A DNA stretch of 64,000 nt. It comes from Micromonospora ferruginea. Lineage in GTDB: Bacteria; Actinomycetota; Actinomycetes; Mycobacteriales; Micromonosporaceae. The stretch lies in NCBI RefSeq assembly GCF_013694245.2, contig NZ_CP059322.2, forward strand, positions 6,455,001-6,519,000, in the 5' to 3' direction. Below, piece by piece: positions 15,594-24,295 of this stretch. The notes below the pieces were generated by a model. It ran no database searches and was not told where the DNA came from. It worked only from the letters and a program-made list of their open reading frames with translations. How positions within the stretch are numbered: position 1 is the stretch's first letter; every line of letters starts with the position of its first letter. The position numbers and the translations under genes were made by a program.

Positions 15594-17078
15594 TCAGTCT
15601 TGCCAGTTCAGGGTGCGCTGGACGGCTTTGTGCCACTGGTGCAGTTCGCGGTCGCGGTGGGTCGGGTCCATCGCCGGCTGCCACTGGGCGTCGGAGCGCC
15701 ACTTGTCCCGCAGGGTGGCCAGGTCGGGCCAGAAGCCGACGGCCAGGCCGGCCGCGTACGCCGCGCCGAGGCAGGTGGTCTCGGTGATCCGGGAGCGCAC
15801 CACCGGCACGTCGAGCACGTCGGCCAGGAACTGCATCAGTAACGTGTTGCCGGTCATTCCGCCGTCCACCCGCAGTCGGCGCAGCGCCACGTCGGAGTCG
15901 GCGTTCATCGCGTCCACCACCTCGCGGGTCTGGAAGGCGGACGCCTCCAGCACCGCCCGGGCCAGGTGACCCTTGGTGATGTAGCCGGTCAGGCCGGCGA
16001 TCACGCCCCGGGCGTCGCTGCGCCAGTGCGGGGCGAACAGGCCGGAGAAGGCCGGCACCACGTAGCAGCCGCCGTTGTCGTCGACCGTGCGGGCCAACTC
16101 CTCGACCTGGCCGGCGGTGGAGATCAGGCCCAGGTTGTCGCGCAGCCACTGCACCAGCGAGCCGGTGACCGCGATGGCGCCCTCCAGCGCGTACGTGGCC
16201 GGTTGCCCCTCGATCCGGTAGGCCACGGTGGTGAGCAGGCCGTGCTGCGACGGCACCGGGCTCGCGCCGGTGTTGAGCAGCAGGAAGCTGCCGGTGCCGT
16301 AGGTGCACTTGGCCTCGCCGGGCTGGAAGCAGGTCTGCCCGAACAGCGCGGCCTGCTGGTCGCCGAGCGCGCTCGCCACCGGCACCCCGGCGAGGACGCC
16401 CTCGGCGGTGCCGTAGACCTCGGCCGAGCAGCGGATCTCGGGGAGCATCGCGGCCGGGATGCGCAACGCGTCGAGCAGATCCGGTGCCCAGTCGAGGGTC
16501 TCCAGGTCCATCAGCATGGTGCGGCTGGCGTTCGTCACGTCGGTGACGTGCCGCCCGGTCAGCTTCCAGATGATCCAACTGTCCATGGTGCCGAACAGCA
16601 CCTCGCCGCGTTCGGCACGTTCGCGCAGCCCGTCGACGTGGTCGAGCAGCCAGCGCAGTTTCGGCCCGGCGAAGTAGGTGGCCAGCGTCAGGCCGGTGCG
16701 GGCCCGCAGCCGGTCGGCGTCGTACGCCTCGGCCAGCTCGCCCAGCAGCGGGCCGGTGCGGGTGTCCTGCCAGACGATCGCGTTGGCCACCGGCCGGCCG
16801 GTCGCCCGGTCCCAGACCACTGTGGTCTCGCGCTGGTTGGTGATGCCCACCGCGGCGAGTCGCTCGGGGCCGATGTCGGCGCTCGCCAGCGCCTCCCGCA
16901 CCACCTGCTCGACGCATGCCCAGATCTCCTCGGCGTCGTGCTCGACCCAGCCGGGTCGCGGGAAGATCTGCCGGTGTTCGCGTTGGGCCACCGCGACGAT
17001 CTCACCGGCGGCGTCGAAGACGAGGCACCGCGAGGAGGTGGTGCCCTGGTCGATGGCGGCGACGAACTCTCCGGTCAC
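15594..17078 (-). CDS. glpK: Glycerol kinase
   Basis: 494 residues from GTG 17078 (FVAAIDQGTTSSRCLVFD follows). FGGY-kinase features are clear: DQGTTSSR phosphate loop, NQRETTVVWD, GTMDSWIIWKLTG, a GDQQAALFGQ segment, and YVVPAFSGLFAPHW. It phosphorylates glycerol to sn-glycerol 3-phosphate in the cytoplasm. No glpF or glpD is adjacent. An upstream ATG (17138) would add 20 residues of poor similarity. It is divergent from the PRPP synthetase gene. Confidence 0.95.
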   Translation of the reverse strand: MTGEFVAAIDQGTTSSRCLVFDAAGEIVAVAQREHRQIFPRPGWVEHDAEEIWACVEQVVREALASADIGPERLAAVGITNQRETTVVWDRATGRPVANAIVWQDTRTGPLLGELAEAYDADRLRARTGLTLATYFAGPKLRWLLDHVDGLRERAERGEVLFGTMDSWIIWKLTGRHVTDVTNASRTMLMDLETLDWAPDLLDALRIPAAMLPEIRCSAEVYGTAEGVLAGVPVASALGDQQAALFGQTCFQPGEAKCTYGTGSFLLLNTGASPVPSQHGLLTTVAYRIEGQPATYALEGAIAVTGSLVQWLRDNLGLISTAGQVEELARTVDDNGGCYVVPAFSGLFAPHWRSDARGVIAGLTGYITKGHLARAVLEASAFQTREVVDAMNADSDVALRRLRVDGGMTGNTLLMQFLADVLDVPVVRSRITETTCLGAAYAAGLAVGFWPDLATLRDKWRSDAQWQPAMDPTHRDRELHQWHKAVQRTLNWQD

Positions 17079-17143
17079 GCAGGCACCGTACCCGCCGGGC
17101 GCGTCTCCCGTCTCCCACCGGCCGGCCCGTACGATCATCAGAC

Positions 17144-18082
17144 GTGCGTGACATTGCCGTGTTCAGCGGGACCGCCCATCCGGAGCTCGCCGCCGAGATC
17201 TGCGCCCACCTCGCCGTTCCGCTGCACCCCGTGCGGGTGTCCCGGTTCGCCAACGACTGCCTGGAGGTGCAGTTGCAGGCGAACTGCCGGGAGCGGGACG
17301 TCTTCCTCATCCAGCCGCTGGTGCCGCCGGTGCAGGAGCACCTGGTCGAGCTGCTGCTCATGATCGACGCCGCCCGGGGCGCGTCGGCCGCCCGGATCAC
17401 CGTGGTGCTGCCGCACTACGCGTACGCCCGGTCGGACAAGAAGGACGCGCCGCGGATCTCCATCGGTGGGCGGCTCGTCGCCGACCTGCTCACCTCGGCC
17501 GGCGCGCATCGGGTGCTGGCCATGACGCTGCACTCGCCGCAGGTGCACGGCTTCTTCAGTGTCCCGGTCGACCACCTGCACGCGCTGCGCGAGCTGGCCG
17601 CCCACTTCCGGGGCCACGACCTGAGCAACGCGGTGGTCGTCTCGCCGGACCTGGGCAACGCCAAGGAGGCGGCGGCGTTCGCCCGGATGCTCGGCACCCC
17701 GGTGGCGGCCGGCGCGAAGCAGCGGTTCAGCGACGACCGGGTGCAGATCAGCACCGTCATCGGCGACGTGGCGGACCGGGACGTGATCGTGCTGGACGAC
17801 GAGATCGCCAAGGGCAGCACGGTGGTCGAGCTGATCTCGCACCTGCGTGAGCGGCGGGTCCGCTCGATCCGGCTGGCCTGCACGCACGGGTTGTTCTCCA
17901 GCGGCGCGTTGGAGCGGCTGAGCGCGCAGGACGGCGTGCTGGAGATCGTCTGCACCAACACGGTGCCGATCCCGGTCGAGAAGCGGGTGCCGAAGCTCGA
18001 GGTGCTGTCGGTGGCGCCGGCGCTGGCCGAGGCGATGCGGCGGATCCACAACGGTGAGTCGGTGAGCGCGCTCTTCGGCTGA
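17144..18082 (+). CDS. prs: Divergent ribose-phosphate diphosphokinase (PRPP synthetase)
   Basis: 312 residues from GTG 17144. It has the Prs layout: FSGTAHPELAAEI, a FANDCLEVQL strand, the ATP loop region around ARSDKKDAPRISI, and a C-terminal PRPP loop. That loop reads VLDDEIAKGST rather than the usual DDMIDTGGT, so this is a divergent paralogue rather than the canonical enzyme. The expected reaction is ribose 5-phosphate plus ATP to PRPP and AMP. The main prs gene is presumably elsewhere. It converges on an anti-sigma-type gene. Confidence 0.85.
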   Translation: MRDIAVFSGTAHPELAAEICAHLAVPLHPVRVSRFANDCLEVQLQANCRERDVFLIQPLVPPVQEHLVELLLMIDAARGASAARITVVLPHYAYARSDKKDAPRISIGGRLVADLLTSAGAHRVLAMTLHSPQVHGFFSVPVDHLHALRELAAHFRGHDLSNAVVVSPDLGNAKEAAAFARMLGTPVAAGAKQRFSDDRVQISTVIGDVADRDVIVLDDEIAKGSTVVELISHLRERRVRSIRLACTHGLFSSGALERLSAQDGVLEIVCTNTVPIPVEKRVPKLEVLSVAPALAEAMRRIHNGESVSALFG

Positions 18083-18106
18083 GGCGAGCGGCGGCCCGGC
18101 GGCCGG

Positions 18107-18571
18107 TCAGCCGTCCAGCGGGCGGGCGGTCGGCCGGGTGGCCAGCGCCGCGGTGATCCGGACGACCGTGCCGGCGTCGCCGGTCTCGACCTCCATGGTG
18201 TCGCTCAGCTCGCGGGCCAGCCACAGGCCCCAGCCGCCGGCGGTCTCCGGGGCCGGCCGGTCGCGGTCGCGCAGCCGCCGTTCGCTGATCCCGTGCCCGT
18301 GGTCGGCGACCTCGCAGACCAGGTCACCGCCGCGCAGCCAGAGCCGCAGCCAGCCCTGCCCGCCGCCGTGGCGGACCGCGTTGGTGATCAGCTCGTTGAT
18401 CGCCAGCACGAAGTCGTCGAGTCGCTGCCCGGCGAGCCCCGCCGCGTGCGCGCAGGAGGTGACCGAGTGCCGCAGCTCGGTCACCTGAGCCTGATCGAAG
18501 GCGTCGGCGATCAGAAGGGAAGGTTCGATGGGCACAACCGTACGCGGTGCGGGGAGTTCTGCGTTTGTCAT
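18107..18571 (-). CDS. RsbW-like ATP-binding protein (anti-sigma regulatory kinase family)
   Basis: 154 residues from ATG 18571. The GHKL boxes are visible: the N box ELITNAVRHGGG, the G1 box VADHGHGI and the G2 box GGWGLWLARELSD. Single-domain proteins of this kind in actinomycetes act as anti-sigma factors/serine kinases or have lost that function. No partner sigma gene is adjacent; the divergent histidine kinase gene begins 116 nt away. Specific role unknown. Confidence 0.85.
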   Translation of the reverse strand: MTNAELPAPRTVVPIEPSLLIADAFDQAQVTELRHSVTSCAHAAGLAGQRLDDFVLAINELITNAVRHGGGQGWLRLWLRGGDLVCEVADHGHGISERRLRDRDRPAPETAGGWGLWLARELSDTMEVETGDAGTVVRITAALATRPTARPLDG

Positions 18572-18686
18572 GACCCCGTCCCGGCGATGGCTCCCGACGA
18601 CTTTCGCGGCTTTTCCACCGTACGTCAGGGTTTCTCGGACCGCACCCGACGGCCCGGGCGTAACCGGCTGTGGCAGGGTGACGCCC

Positions 18687-19811
18687 ATGCCGTCGTCCTC
18701 CGGGCTGGAAGGTCCCCTCTGGCGGTCCATCGCGGTGTTCCGGTTCGCGTCGCTGGCGTACGTCGGGGTGCTCGTGCTGCGCGACGGCGGCGAGTACGCG
18801 CACCCGGTGGCGGCCGGCGCCGTCTGGCTGGGCATGCTGGCCTGGAGCGGCGTGACGGCGGCCGGCTACCGCCGTCCGGCGGGGCGGCGGTGGCCGCTGC
18901 TCCTGGCCGACCTCGCCGTGGTGCTGGGGATCATCCTGGCCACGCCGTGGGTGGTCGGCCGGCCGGCGCTCGCCGCCGGCGTGCCGGTGCTGACCTCGGC
19001 CTGGCTGGCCGGCCCGGTGCTGGCCTGGGCGGTCTCCGGCGGCCGGCGGCGCGGCACGGTGGCCGCGCTGGTGCTCGGCGGCGCCGACCTGGCCACCCGG
19101 GACCCGGTCAACCCGTCGGCGTTCACCGGCGCGATCCTGCTGTTGCTCGCCGGCCTGGTGGTCGGGCACGTGGCCCGGCTGGCCGCCGAGGCGGAGGCCC
19201 GGTTGCAGCGGGCGGTGGAGCTGGAGGCCGCGACCCGGGAGCGGGAGCGGCTGGCCCGCGACATCCACGACTCGGTGCTCCAGGTGCTGGCGTTGGTCCG
19301 GCGGCGCGGCGCGGACCTGGACGGCGAGGCGGCCGAGCTGGCCCGGCTGGCCGGGGAGCAGGAGGCCGCCCTGCGCTCGCTGATCGGCCGGGCCGACGCC
19401 GGGCCGGAGCGGGCCGGCGCCGACCGGGACCTGCGCGACCTGCTGGACCGCTACGCCTCGGCGGAGGTCCAGGTGGCCGCGCCGGCCACCCCGGTGCCGC
19501 TGCCCGCGCGGGCCGCCGGTGAGCTGGCCGCGGCGGTCGGCGCGGCGTTGGACAACGTGACCCGGCACGCCGGCGGGCGGGCCTGGGTGTTGATCGAGGA
19601 CGAGGAGGAGACGGTGACCGTCTCGGTACGCGACGAGGGGCCGGGTATCCCGGACGGGCGGCTGGCGGAGGCCGCGGCGCAGGGCCGGCTCGGGATGTCC
19701 CAGTCCATCCGGGGCCGGGTGGCGGACCTGGGCGGCGAGGTGCGGATCGTCTCCGGTCCGGGCACCGGGACCGAGATCGAGCTGACCGTGCCGAGGAGCC
19801 GACGGCGGTGA
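18687..19811 (+). CDS. Sensor histidine kinase (MacS-like)
   Basis: 374 residues from ATG 18687, chosen because AGGGTG sits 6 nt upstream; GTG 18678 is an alternative. Several membrane helices (about 15-30, 45-60, 70-90, 98-117, 123-133 and 147-162) are followed by a coiled linker, a HisKA_3-type dimerisation box RLARDIHDSVLQVLALVRRR with His194 as phospho-acceptor, and an HATPase with ALDNVTRHAGG and DEGPGIPDG. It forms a two-component system with the next gene, whose start overlaps its stop by 4 nt. The signal is unknown. Confidence 0.9.
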   Translation: MPSSSGLEGPLWRSIAVFRFASLAYVGVLVLRDGGEYAHPVAAGAVWLGMLAWSGVTAAGYRRPAGRRWPLLLADLAVVLGIILATPWVVGRPALAAGVPVLTSAWLAGPVLAWAVSGGRRRGTVAALVLGGADLATRDPVNPSAFTGAILLLLAGLVVGHVARLAAEAEARLQRAVELEAATRERERLARDIHDSVLQVLALVRRRGADLDGEAAELARLAGEQEAALRSLIGRADAGPERAGADRDLRDLLDRYASAEVQVAAPATPVPLPARAAGELAAAVGAALDNVTRHAGGRAWVLIEDEEETVTVSVRDEGPGIPDGRLAEAAAQGRLGMSQSIRGRVADLGGEVRIVSGPGTGTEIELTVPRSRRR

Positions 19812-20455
19812 GCATCCGGGTGATGGTGGTCGACGACCACCCGATGTGGCGTGAGGGGGTGGCCCGCGATCTCGCCGAGGCCGGCCTCGACGTGGTGGCG
19901 ACCAGCGGGGAGGGGCGGCAGGCGGTCCGGGTGGCCGCGGCGGCCCGTCCCGACCTGGTGGTGCTCGACCTGCAACTGCCGGACGTCTCCGGGGTGGAGG
20001 TGGTCCGGGGGCTGCGCGCCGCGCTGCCGGAGGTGCGGGTGCTGATGCTCTCGGCCAGCGGCGAGCCGCAGAGCGTGCTGGACGCGGTCAAGGCCGGCGC
20101 CACCGGCTACCTGGTCAAGTCGGCCGCCCCGGCCGAGTTCCTCGACGCGGTGCGCCGCACCGCGGCGGGCGAGCCGGTGTTCACGCCCGGGCTGGCCGGG
20201 CTGGTGCTGGGCGAGTATCGCCGGCTGGCCGCCGCGCCGCCGGCCCCGCACGACGACGCGCCCCGGCTCACCGAACGGGAGACCGAGGTGCTGCGGCTGG
20301 TCGCCAAGGGGCTGTCCTACAAGCAGATCGCCGAGCGGCTCCGGTTGTCCCACCGGACCGTGCAGAACCACGTGCAGAACACCCTGGGCAAGCTCCAGTT
20401 GCACAACCGGGTCGAGCTGACCCGGTACGCCATCGAGCGGGGCCTGGACGAGTGA
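19808..20455 (+). CDS. NarL/LuxR-family response regulator
   Basis: 215 residues from GTG 19808, translationally coupled to the kinase (GTGA overlap). The receiver domain shows D9/D10, the phospho-acceptor D54 in VVLDLQLPD, and K104; the C-terminus is a LuxR HTH (LTERETEVLRLVAKGLSYKQ to about 210). It should bind DNA as a dimer when phosphorylated. The gene ends one base before the stop of the converging DUF5709 gene. Confidence 0.95.
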   Translation: MSIRVMVVDDHPMWREGVARDLAEAGLDVVATSGEGRQAVRVAAAARPDLVVLDLQLPDVSGVEVVRGLRAALPEVRVLMLSASGEPQSVLDAVKAGATGYLVKSAAPAEFLDAVRRTAAGEPVFTPGLAGLVLGEYRRLAAAPPAPHDDAPRLTERETEVLRLVAKGLSYKQIAERLRLSHRTVQNHVQNTLGKLQLHNRVELTRYAIERGLDE

Positions 20456-20456
20456 G

Positions 20457-21029
20457 TCAGCGGGCCTCGGGCGGCAGCGTCTCGTGCACGGCCAGCTCCT
20501 CGGCGGTGGCGCCGCCGCCGGCCGCGCCGGCGTCGTAGGCGACGTTGTCGGTCTCCTGGTCGGTGTGCGCGCCCTCGTCCGGCTCGACCAGCCGGCCCAC
20601 CTCGTGGTCGGCGACGGTCCCGAGCTGGCCGTGGTCGTAGATCGAGACCGGGGAGTGCGGGTCGGAGACCGGGCCCGGGTCGATCACGTCCGCGTCGAGC
20701 TGGGCCTGCGCGGCGGCCTCCTCGCTGTCCGCCTCGGCCGCGATGGCCGGGTCGACGGTGCCGGCGAGCGGGTCGTCGGCGGGACGCTCGTACTGCTCGC
20801 GGTCGAGCTTGTAGTCCAGCGACTCGCCGTCGAGCTGCTCCTCGGCCGTGGTGCCGAACCGGTCGACGGCGACCGGGGTGCGGTCACCGGGGATCTGGGC
20901 CGGCTCCGGGCCGTCCGCCTCGCGCCCGGTCAGCACGTCGTCGTTGGCGGTCGAGTCGTCGTCGGCGGTGTCCGGCAGACCTTCCGCCTCGGGGTCGGAC
21001 ACGGGGGTGGGGTACTCGTCGTCGCGCAT
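20457..21029 (-). CDS. DUF5709 acidic protein
   Basis: 190 residues, ATG 21029. Very acidic and low in hydrophobics, rich in Asp, Glu, Pro and Ala, with no membrane segment. LDYKLDREQYERPADDPLAG and GQLGTVADHEVGRLVEPDEG are the conserved blocks of the DUF5709 family, found in actinobacteria and of unknown function. It is likely intrinsically disordered in large part. It converges on the response regulator gene with a 1-nt gap between stops, leaving no room for a separate terminator. Confidence 0.85.
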   Translation of the reverse strand: MRDDEYPTPVSDPEAEGLPDTADDDSTANDDVLTGREADGPEPAQIPGDRTPVAVDRFGTTAEEQLDGESLDYKLDREQYERPADDPLAGTVDPAIAAEADSEEAAAQAQLDADVIDPGPVSDPHSPVSIYDHGQLGTVADHEVGRLVEPDEGAHTDQETDNVAYDAGAAGGGATAEELAVHETLPPEAR

Positions 21030-21109
21030 GCGGGTGAACTACCCACTGCGCTCACCGTATTAACCGCGACCGGGCGGGTGAATCGGGAGCAACGGGTCGA
21101 AACGGCACC

Positions 21110-21853
21110 TCAGTTGCGGAAGGCCGTCTCGTCCTCGGCGTACAGCACGCACCAGACCACCTTGCCGTCCGGCAGCGGCGTGCTGCCCCAGCGCCGGGCC
21201 ACCGTGTCGATGAGCAGCAACCCGCGCCCGCCGACCGAGTCCACCGGGGCCGGCCCGGCGTACGCCGGACGCCCGGCGGCGTGGTCCCGGACCGCCGCGT
21301 GCAGGGCGTCGCCGCGCGGCGCGAGCCGGAGCGTCATCGGGGTCACCGCGTGCGCGACCACGTTGTTGACCATCTCGGTGACCGCGATGCAGGCCGGCTC
21401 GACCAGCTCCGGCAGGCCCCACCGGGCGCACCCGTCGGCGATCAGCGACCGGGCCTCGCGCGCGGCCTCCGCCACCGGCGACAGCTCGACCTCCACCAGG
21501 TCGGGTGGGGCCGCCGCCGGTCGGGGCGCCGGCGAGCCGGCCGGGTCGAGCAGCACCTCGGCGGCCGGCCAGTCGGCCACCTCGCGGCGGACCCCGTCGA
21601 GCACGTCGTGCACGGCCGGATCGTGGATGAGCACCCCGGACAGGTCGACCCGGGTCGGGCCCGGCCGCTGCCAGAGCCGGGCGAGCAGCGCGCCGCGCAC
21701 GGTCTCCGCCCCGGCCCGGTCGAGCACGCCGGTCAGCCGGACCGTCGCGGAGGATTCGTCGGTCTCGACCAGGCAACGTGCGTCCGTCGGCATGATCGTC
21801 CCATTGTGCACGTCGGCTCCGGCGCGCGCATCAGTCCGGTCGACGGGACTCAT
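21110..21853 (-). CDS. STAS-like plus RsbW-like ATPase fusion (anti-sigma system protein)
   Basis: 247 residues from ATG 21853, which overlaps the stop of the SDR gene (ATGA). The first half (about 25-110) looks like a STAS domain: VRLTGVLDRAGAETVRGALL then VDLSGVLIHDPAVHDVL; the usual phosphorylatable Ser is not obvious. The second half is a GHKL domain with N-box EMVNNVVAHA and G-box GGRGLLLIDTVARRWG. Such proteins modulate sigma-B-like factors. A shorter start at 21793 (MPTDARC) is possible. Target unknown. Confidence 0.8.
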   Translation of the reverse strand: MSPVDRTDARAGADVHNGTIMPTDARCLVETDESSATVRLTGVLDRAGAETVRGALLARLWQRPGPTRVDLSGVLIHDPAVHDVLDGVRREVADWPAAEVLLDPAGSPAPRPAAAPPDLVEVELSPVAEAAREARSLIADGCARWGLPELVEPACIAVTEMVNNVVAHAVTPMTLRLAPRGDALHAAVRDHAAGRPAYAGPAPVDSVGGRGLLLIDTVARRWGSTPLPDGKVVWCVLYAEDETAFRN

Positions 21854-22851
21854 GATCGCGCCGTCCGGGAGCGTCGGTTGATCGCCGCGACGGTGCCGAC
21901 CGCGGTGCCGGCGGCGGCCAGGCCGAACGCGGCGGTCATCCGCAGCAACTGGCCGCGCCGACCGGCCCAACCGTCGGTCCGCTCGGCCGTCGCGTCGGGC
22001 GTGAAGACGGTGCCGGCGGCGTCCAGGCGGACGCCCGGGCCGAACTGGGTCCGCGCGGCGTACCAGCCGAGCGCCCGCTCGGCCAGCGCCGGGGCGAGCC
22101 GCCACTGGAGCCCCATCAGCCGGGCCGCGCCGCCCGCGTACGCCTCGCGTCGCGGCCGGCGCAGCAGCCGCACCATCGTCTCGGCCACCATCTCCGGCGG
22201 GTAGACCGGGGGAGGCGGGGTCAGCTCCCGCCCGGTGTGGTTGGCCGCGTGCCGGAAGAACGGGGTGTCGATGCTGGCCGGCAGCACGGTGCAGAGCGAG
22301 ATGTTTCCCCGGCCGGTAACCCGCAGCTCCTGCCGCACCGTGTCGGTCAGCCCGCGGATGGCGTGCTTGGTGGCGTTGTACGCGGACTGGTACGGCATGG
22401 CCACCTCGGCCAGCACGGACGCGTTGTTGATCAGGACACCGCCGCCCGCCGCGGCGAGCCACGGCAGCGCGGCCCGGGTCCCGTGCACGGTGCCGAGCAG
22501 GTTCACCTCGACCACCCGGCGGAACTCGGCGACCGGGATCTCGTCGAACAGCCCCACCGTGCCCACGGCCGCGTTGTTGATCCACGCGTCGATCCGGCCG
22601 AACTCCTCGGCGGCCCGGGCGGCCAGCAGCTCCACCGCGTACGGATCGGTCACGTCGGTCGGCACCACGAGGGCCCGCCCGCCCAGATCCCGGCAGTGCT
22701 CGGCGACGCGCCGCAACGCGGCCTCGCTCCGGGCGGCCAGCACCACCGCGACCCCACGGCCGGCAAGCGCGTACGCGGTGGCCGCACCGATGCCGCTGGA
22801 GGCGCCGGTGATGACGACGGTGGCGTCGGTGAGGCTGCGGGTGAGCGGCAT
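21850..22851 (-). CDS. SDR-family oxidoreductase with C-terminal membrane helix
   Basis: 333 residues. Rossmann motif TGASSGIG (15-22), NNAAV (92-96) and the catalytic Y158-x3-K162 (YNATK) with the Ser of INNAS at about 145 identify a classical short-chain dehydrogenase. The C-terminal segment (about 305-325, MTAAFGLAAAGTAVGTVAAI) is hydrophobic and likely anchors it to the membrane. The substrate is unknown. It is the first gene of a coupled pair with the STAS/ATPase protein. Confidence 0.9.
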   Translation of the reverse strand: MPLTRSLTDATVVITGASSGIGAATAYALAGRGVAVVLAARSEAALRRVAEHCRDLGGRALVVPTDVTDPYAVELLAARAAEEFGRIDAWINNAAVGTVGLFDEIPVAEFRRVVEVNLLGTVHGTRAALPWLAAAGGGVLINNASVLAEVAMPYQSAYNATKHAIRGLTDTVRQELRVTGRGNISLCTVLPASIDTPFFRHAANHTGRELTPPPPVYPPEMVAETMVRLLRRPRREAYAGGAARLMGLQWRLAPALAERALGWYAARTQFGPGVRLDAAGTVFTPDATAERTDGWAGRRGQLLRMTAAFGLAAAGTAVGTVAAINRRSRTARS

Positions 22852-23041
22852 TCCCCGCCGGTACCCCGGTGCCGGCCGGTCATGCCGCCGAGACCGCGCT
22901 GATCGGGTTCGGTCGGACCCGGTGTCCCGTCCACGCGACGGCGGACGCCATGCCGATCTGCCAGGTTTGGGGCCGCCGACCCCGGGTTAATGGGACGCTC
23001 TACCGGGAGACCCCGCTACCGAGAACGCATGGAGGTGCACC

Positions 23042-24295
23042 ATGCGCGTCGGCCTTGTTTGCGCGCACGCCGGCTCGTCCACCGACGGTCCCATCGTCGG
23101 GACTCAGGAGCATATTGCGCGCGTGGCGGCTGAGCTCGCCGCCCGGGGCCACGAGGTCCGCGTGTACGAACGTCGCGACGCGGCCGCCCAACCGGCCCTG
23201 GTCGAGCTGAACGGCTACCGCGTGGAGCGGGTGCCGGTCGGCCCGGCCGATCCGCTGCCCACCGCCGAGCTGGTGCCGTACGTGGCCGACTTCGGCCGCT
23301 GGCTGGCCGGCGAGTGGGCCGGCGACTGGGCGCCCGAGGTGGTGCACGGCCACTACTGGGTGGGCGGGCTGGCCGCCGCGCACGCGGTACGCGCCACCGA
23401 CATCCCGGTGGTGCAGACGTTCCACTCGCTCGGCGTCGAGCAACTGCGCCACCTCGGCCGCGCCTACACCGGGCCGGGCCAGCGGATCCCGCTGGAACGG
23501 GCGCTGACCCGGGCCGTGGACGTCGCGGTCGCCCAGTGCAACGACGAGGTCGACGAGCTGACCCGGATGGGCCTGCAACGGACCTCGGTGGCGATGGTGC
23601 CGACCGGTGTGGACACCGGCTACTTCCACCCCGACGGTGAGGCGGCCCCCCGCGACCAGCGGCCCCGGATCCTCTCCGTGGGCGGGCTCGCGCCCGGACA
23701 CGGCCAGGATGACCTGATCCGGGCGATGCGGCTGGTCGGCGACGCGGAACTGGTGATCGCCGGCGGCCCGCCCGCCGAGCGGCTGGCCGGGCACGCCGAG
23801 GCGCGCCGGCTGCGCGAGCTGGCCGAGCGGGCCGGCGTCGCGGAGCGCATCCACCTCGTCGGCGCGGTCCCGCACGACCAGATGGCCACCTGGTACCGCT
23901 CCGCCGACGTGGTCGCCTGCACCCCGCACTACTCCTCCGCCGGCCGGGTGTCGCTGGAGGCGATGGCCTGCGGCGTGCCGGTGGTCGGCTACGCCATGGG
24001 CGGCATCGCCGACGCGGTGGTCGACGAGGTGACCGGCAAGCTGGTGCCGCCCGGCGACGTGCGGACCCTCGGGGTCACCCTGCGCCGGATGCTCACCGAC
24101 AACGCCGGCCGGTTCGCGTACGGGCACGCGGCGGTGGACCGGGTGCGGTGCAGCTACACCTGGGAGCGGACCGCCGCCGCGCTGGAGCGGCTCTACGAGC
24201 GGGTGATCGGCCGTCGCCGGCCGGCCATCCCGGTGGAGCCGACGCCCCCGGTCGAGGTGGCCGTCTCCGAGCGGGGGCCGGTCGAGGCGGCCTGA
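23042..24295 (+). CDS. GT4-family glycosyltransferase
   Basis: 417 residues with an excellent GGAGGTG Shine-Dalgarno before ATG 23042. The N-terminal glycogen-synthase-like loop (IVGTQEHIARVAAELAARGH), the donor-domain strand RILSVGGLAPGHGQDDLIRA and the E-x7-E region (SLEAMACGVPVVGYAMGG) match family GT4. It transfers a sugar from a nucleotide donor, with product unknown. The last ~28 residues are a Pro/Glu-rich tail that overlaps the antisense transporter gene by 103 bp. No other cell-wall sugar genes are nearby. Confidence 0.9.
   Translation: MRVGLVCAHAGSSTDGPIVGTQEHIARVAAELAARGHEVRVYERRDAAAQPALVELNGYRVERVPVGPADPLPTAELVPYVADFGRWLAGEWAGDWAPEVVHGHYWVGGLAAAHAVRATDIPVVQTFHSLGVEQLRHLGRAYTGPGQRIPLERALTRAVDVAVAQCNDEVDELTRMGLQRTSVAMVPTGVDTGYFHPDGEAAPRDQRPRILSVGGLAPGHGQDDLIRAMRLVGDAELVIAGGPPAERLAGHAEARRLRELAERAGVAERIHLVGAVPHDQMATWYRSADVVACTPHYSSAGRVSLEAMACGVPVVGYAMGGIADAVVDEVTGKLVPPGDVRTLGVTLRRMLTDNAGRFAYGHAAVDRVRCSYTWERTAAALERLYERVIGRRRPAIPVEPTPPVEVAVSERGPVEAA

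Noticed and set aside
20456..20456. One-base gap between response regulator and DUF5709 stops considered as misannotation
   Set aside because: Both proteins are complete and family-typical at their C-termini, so the tight convergence appears real.
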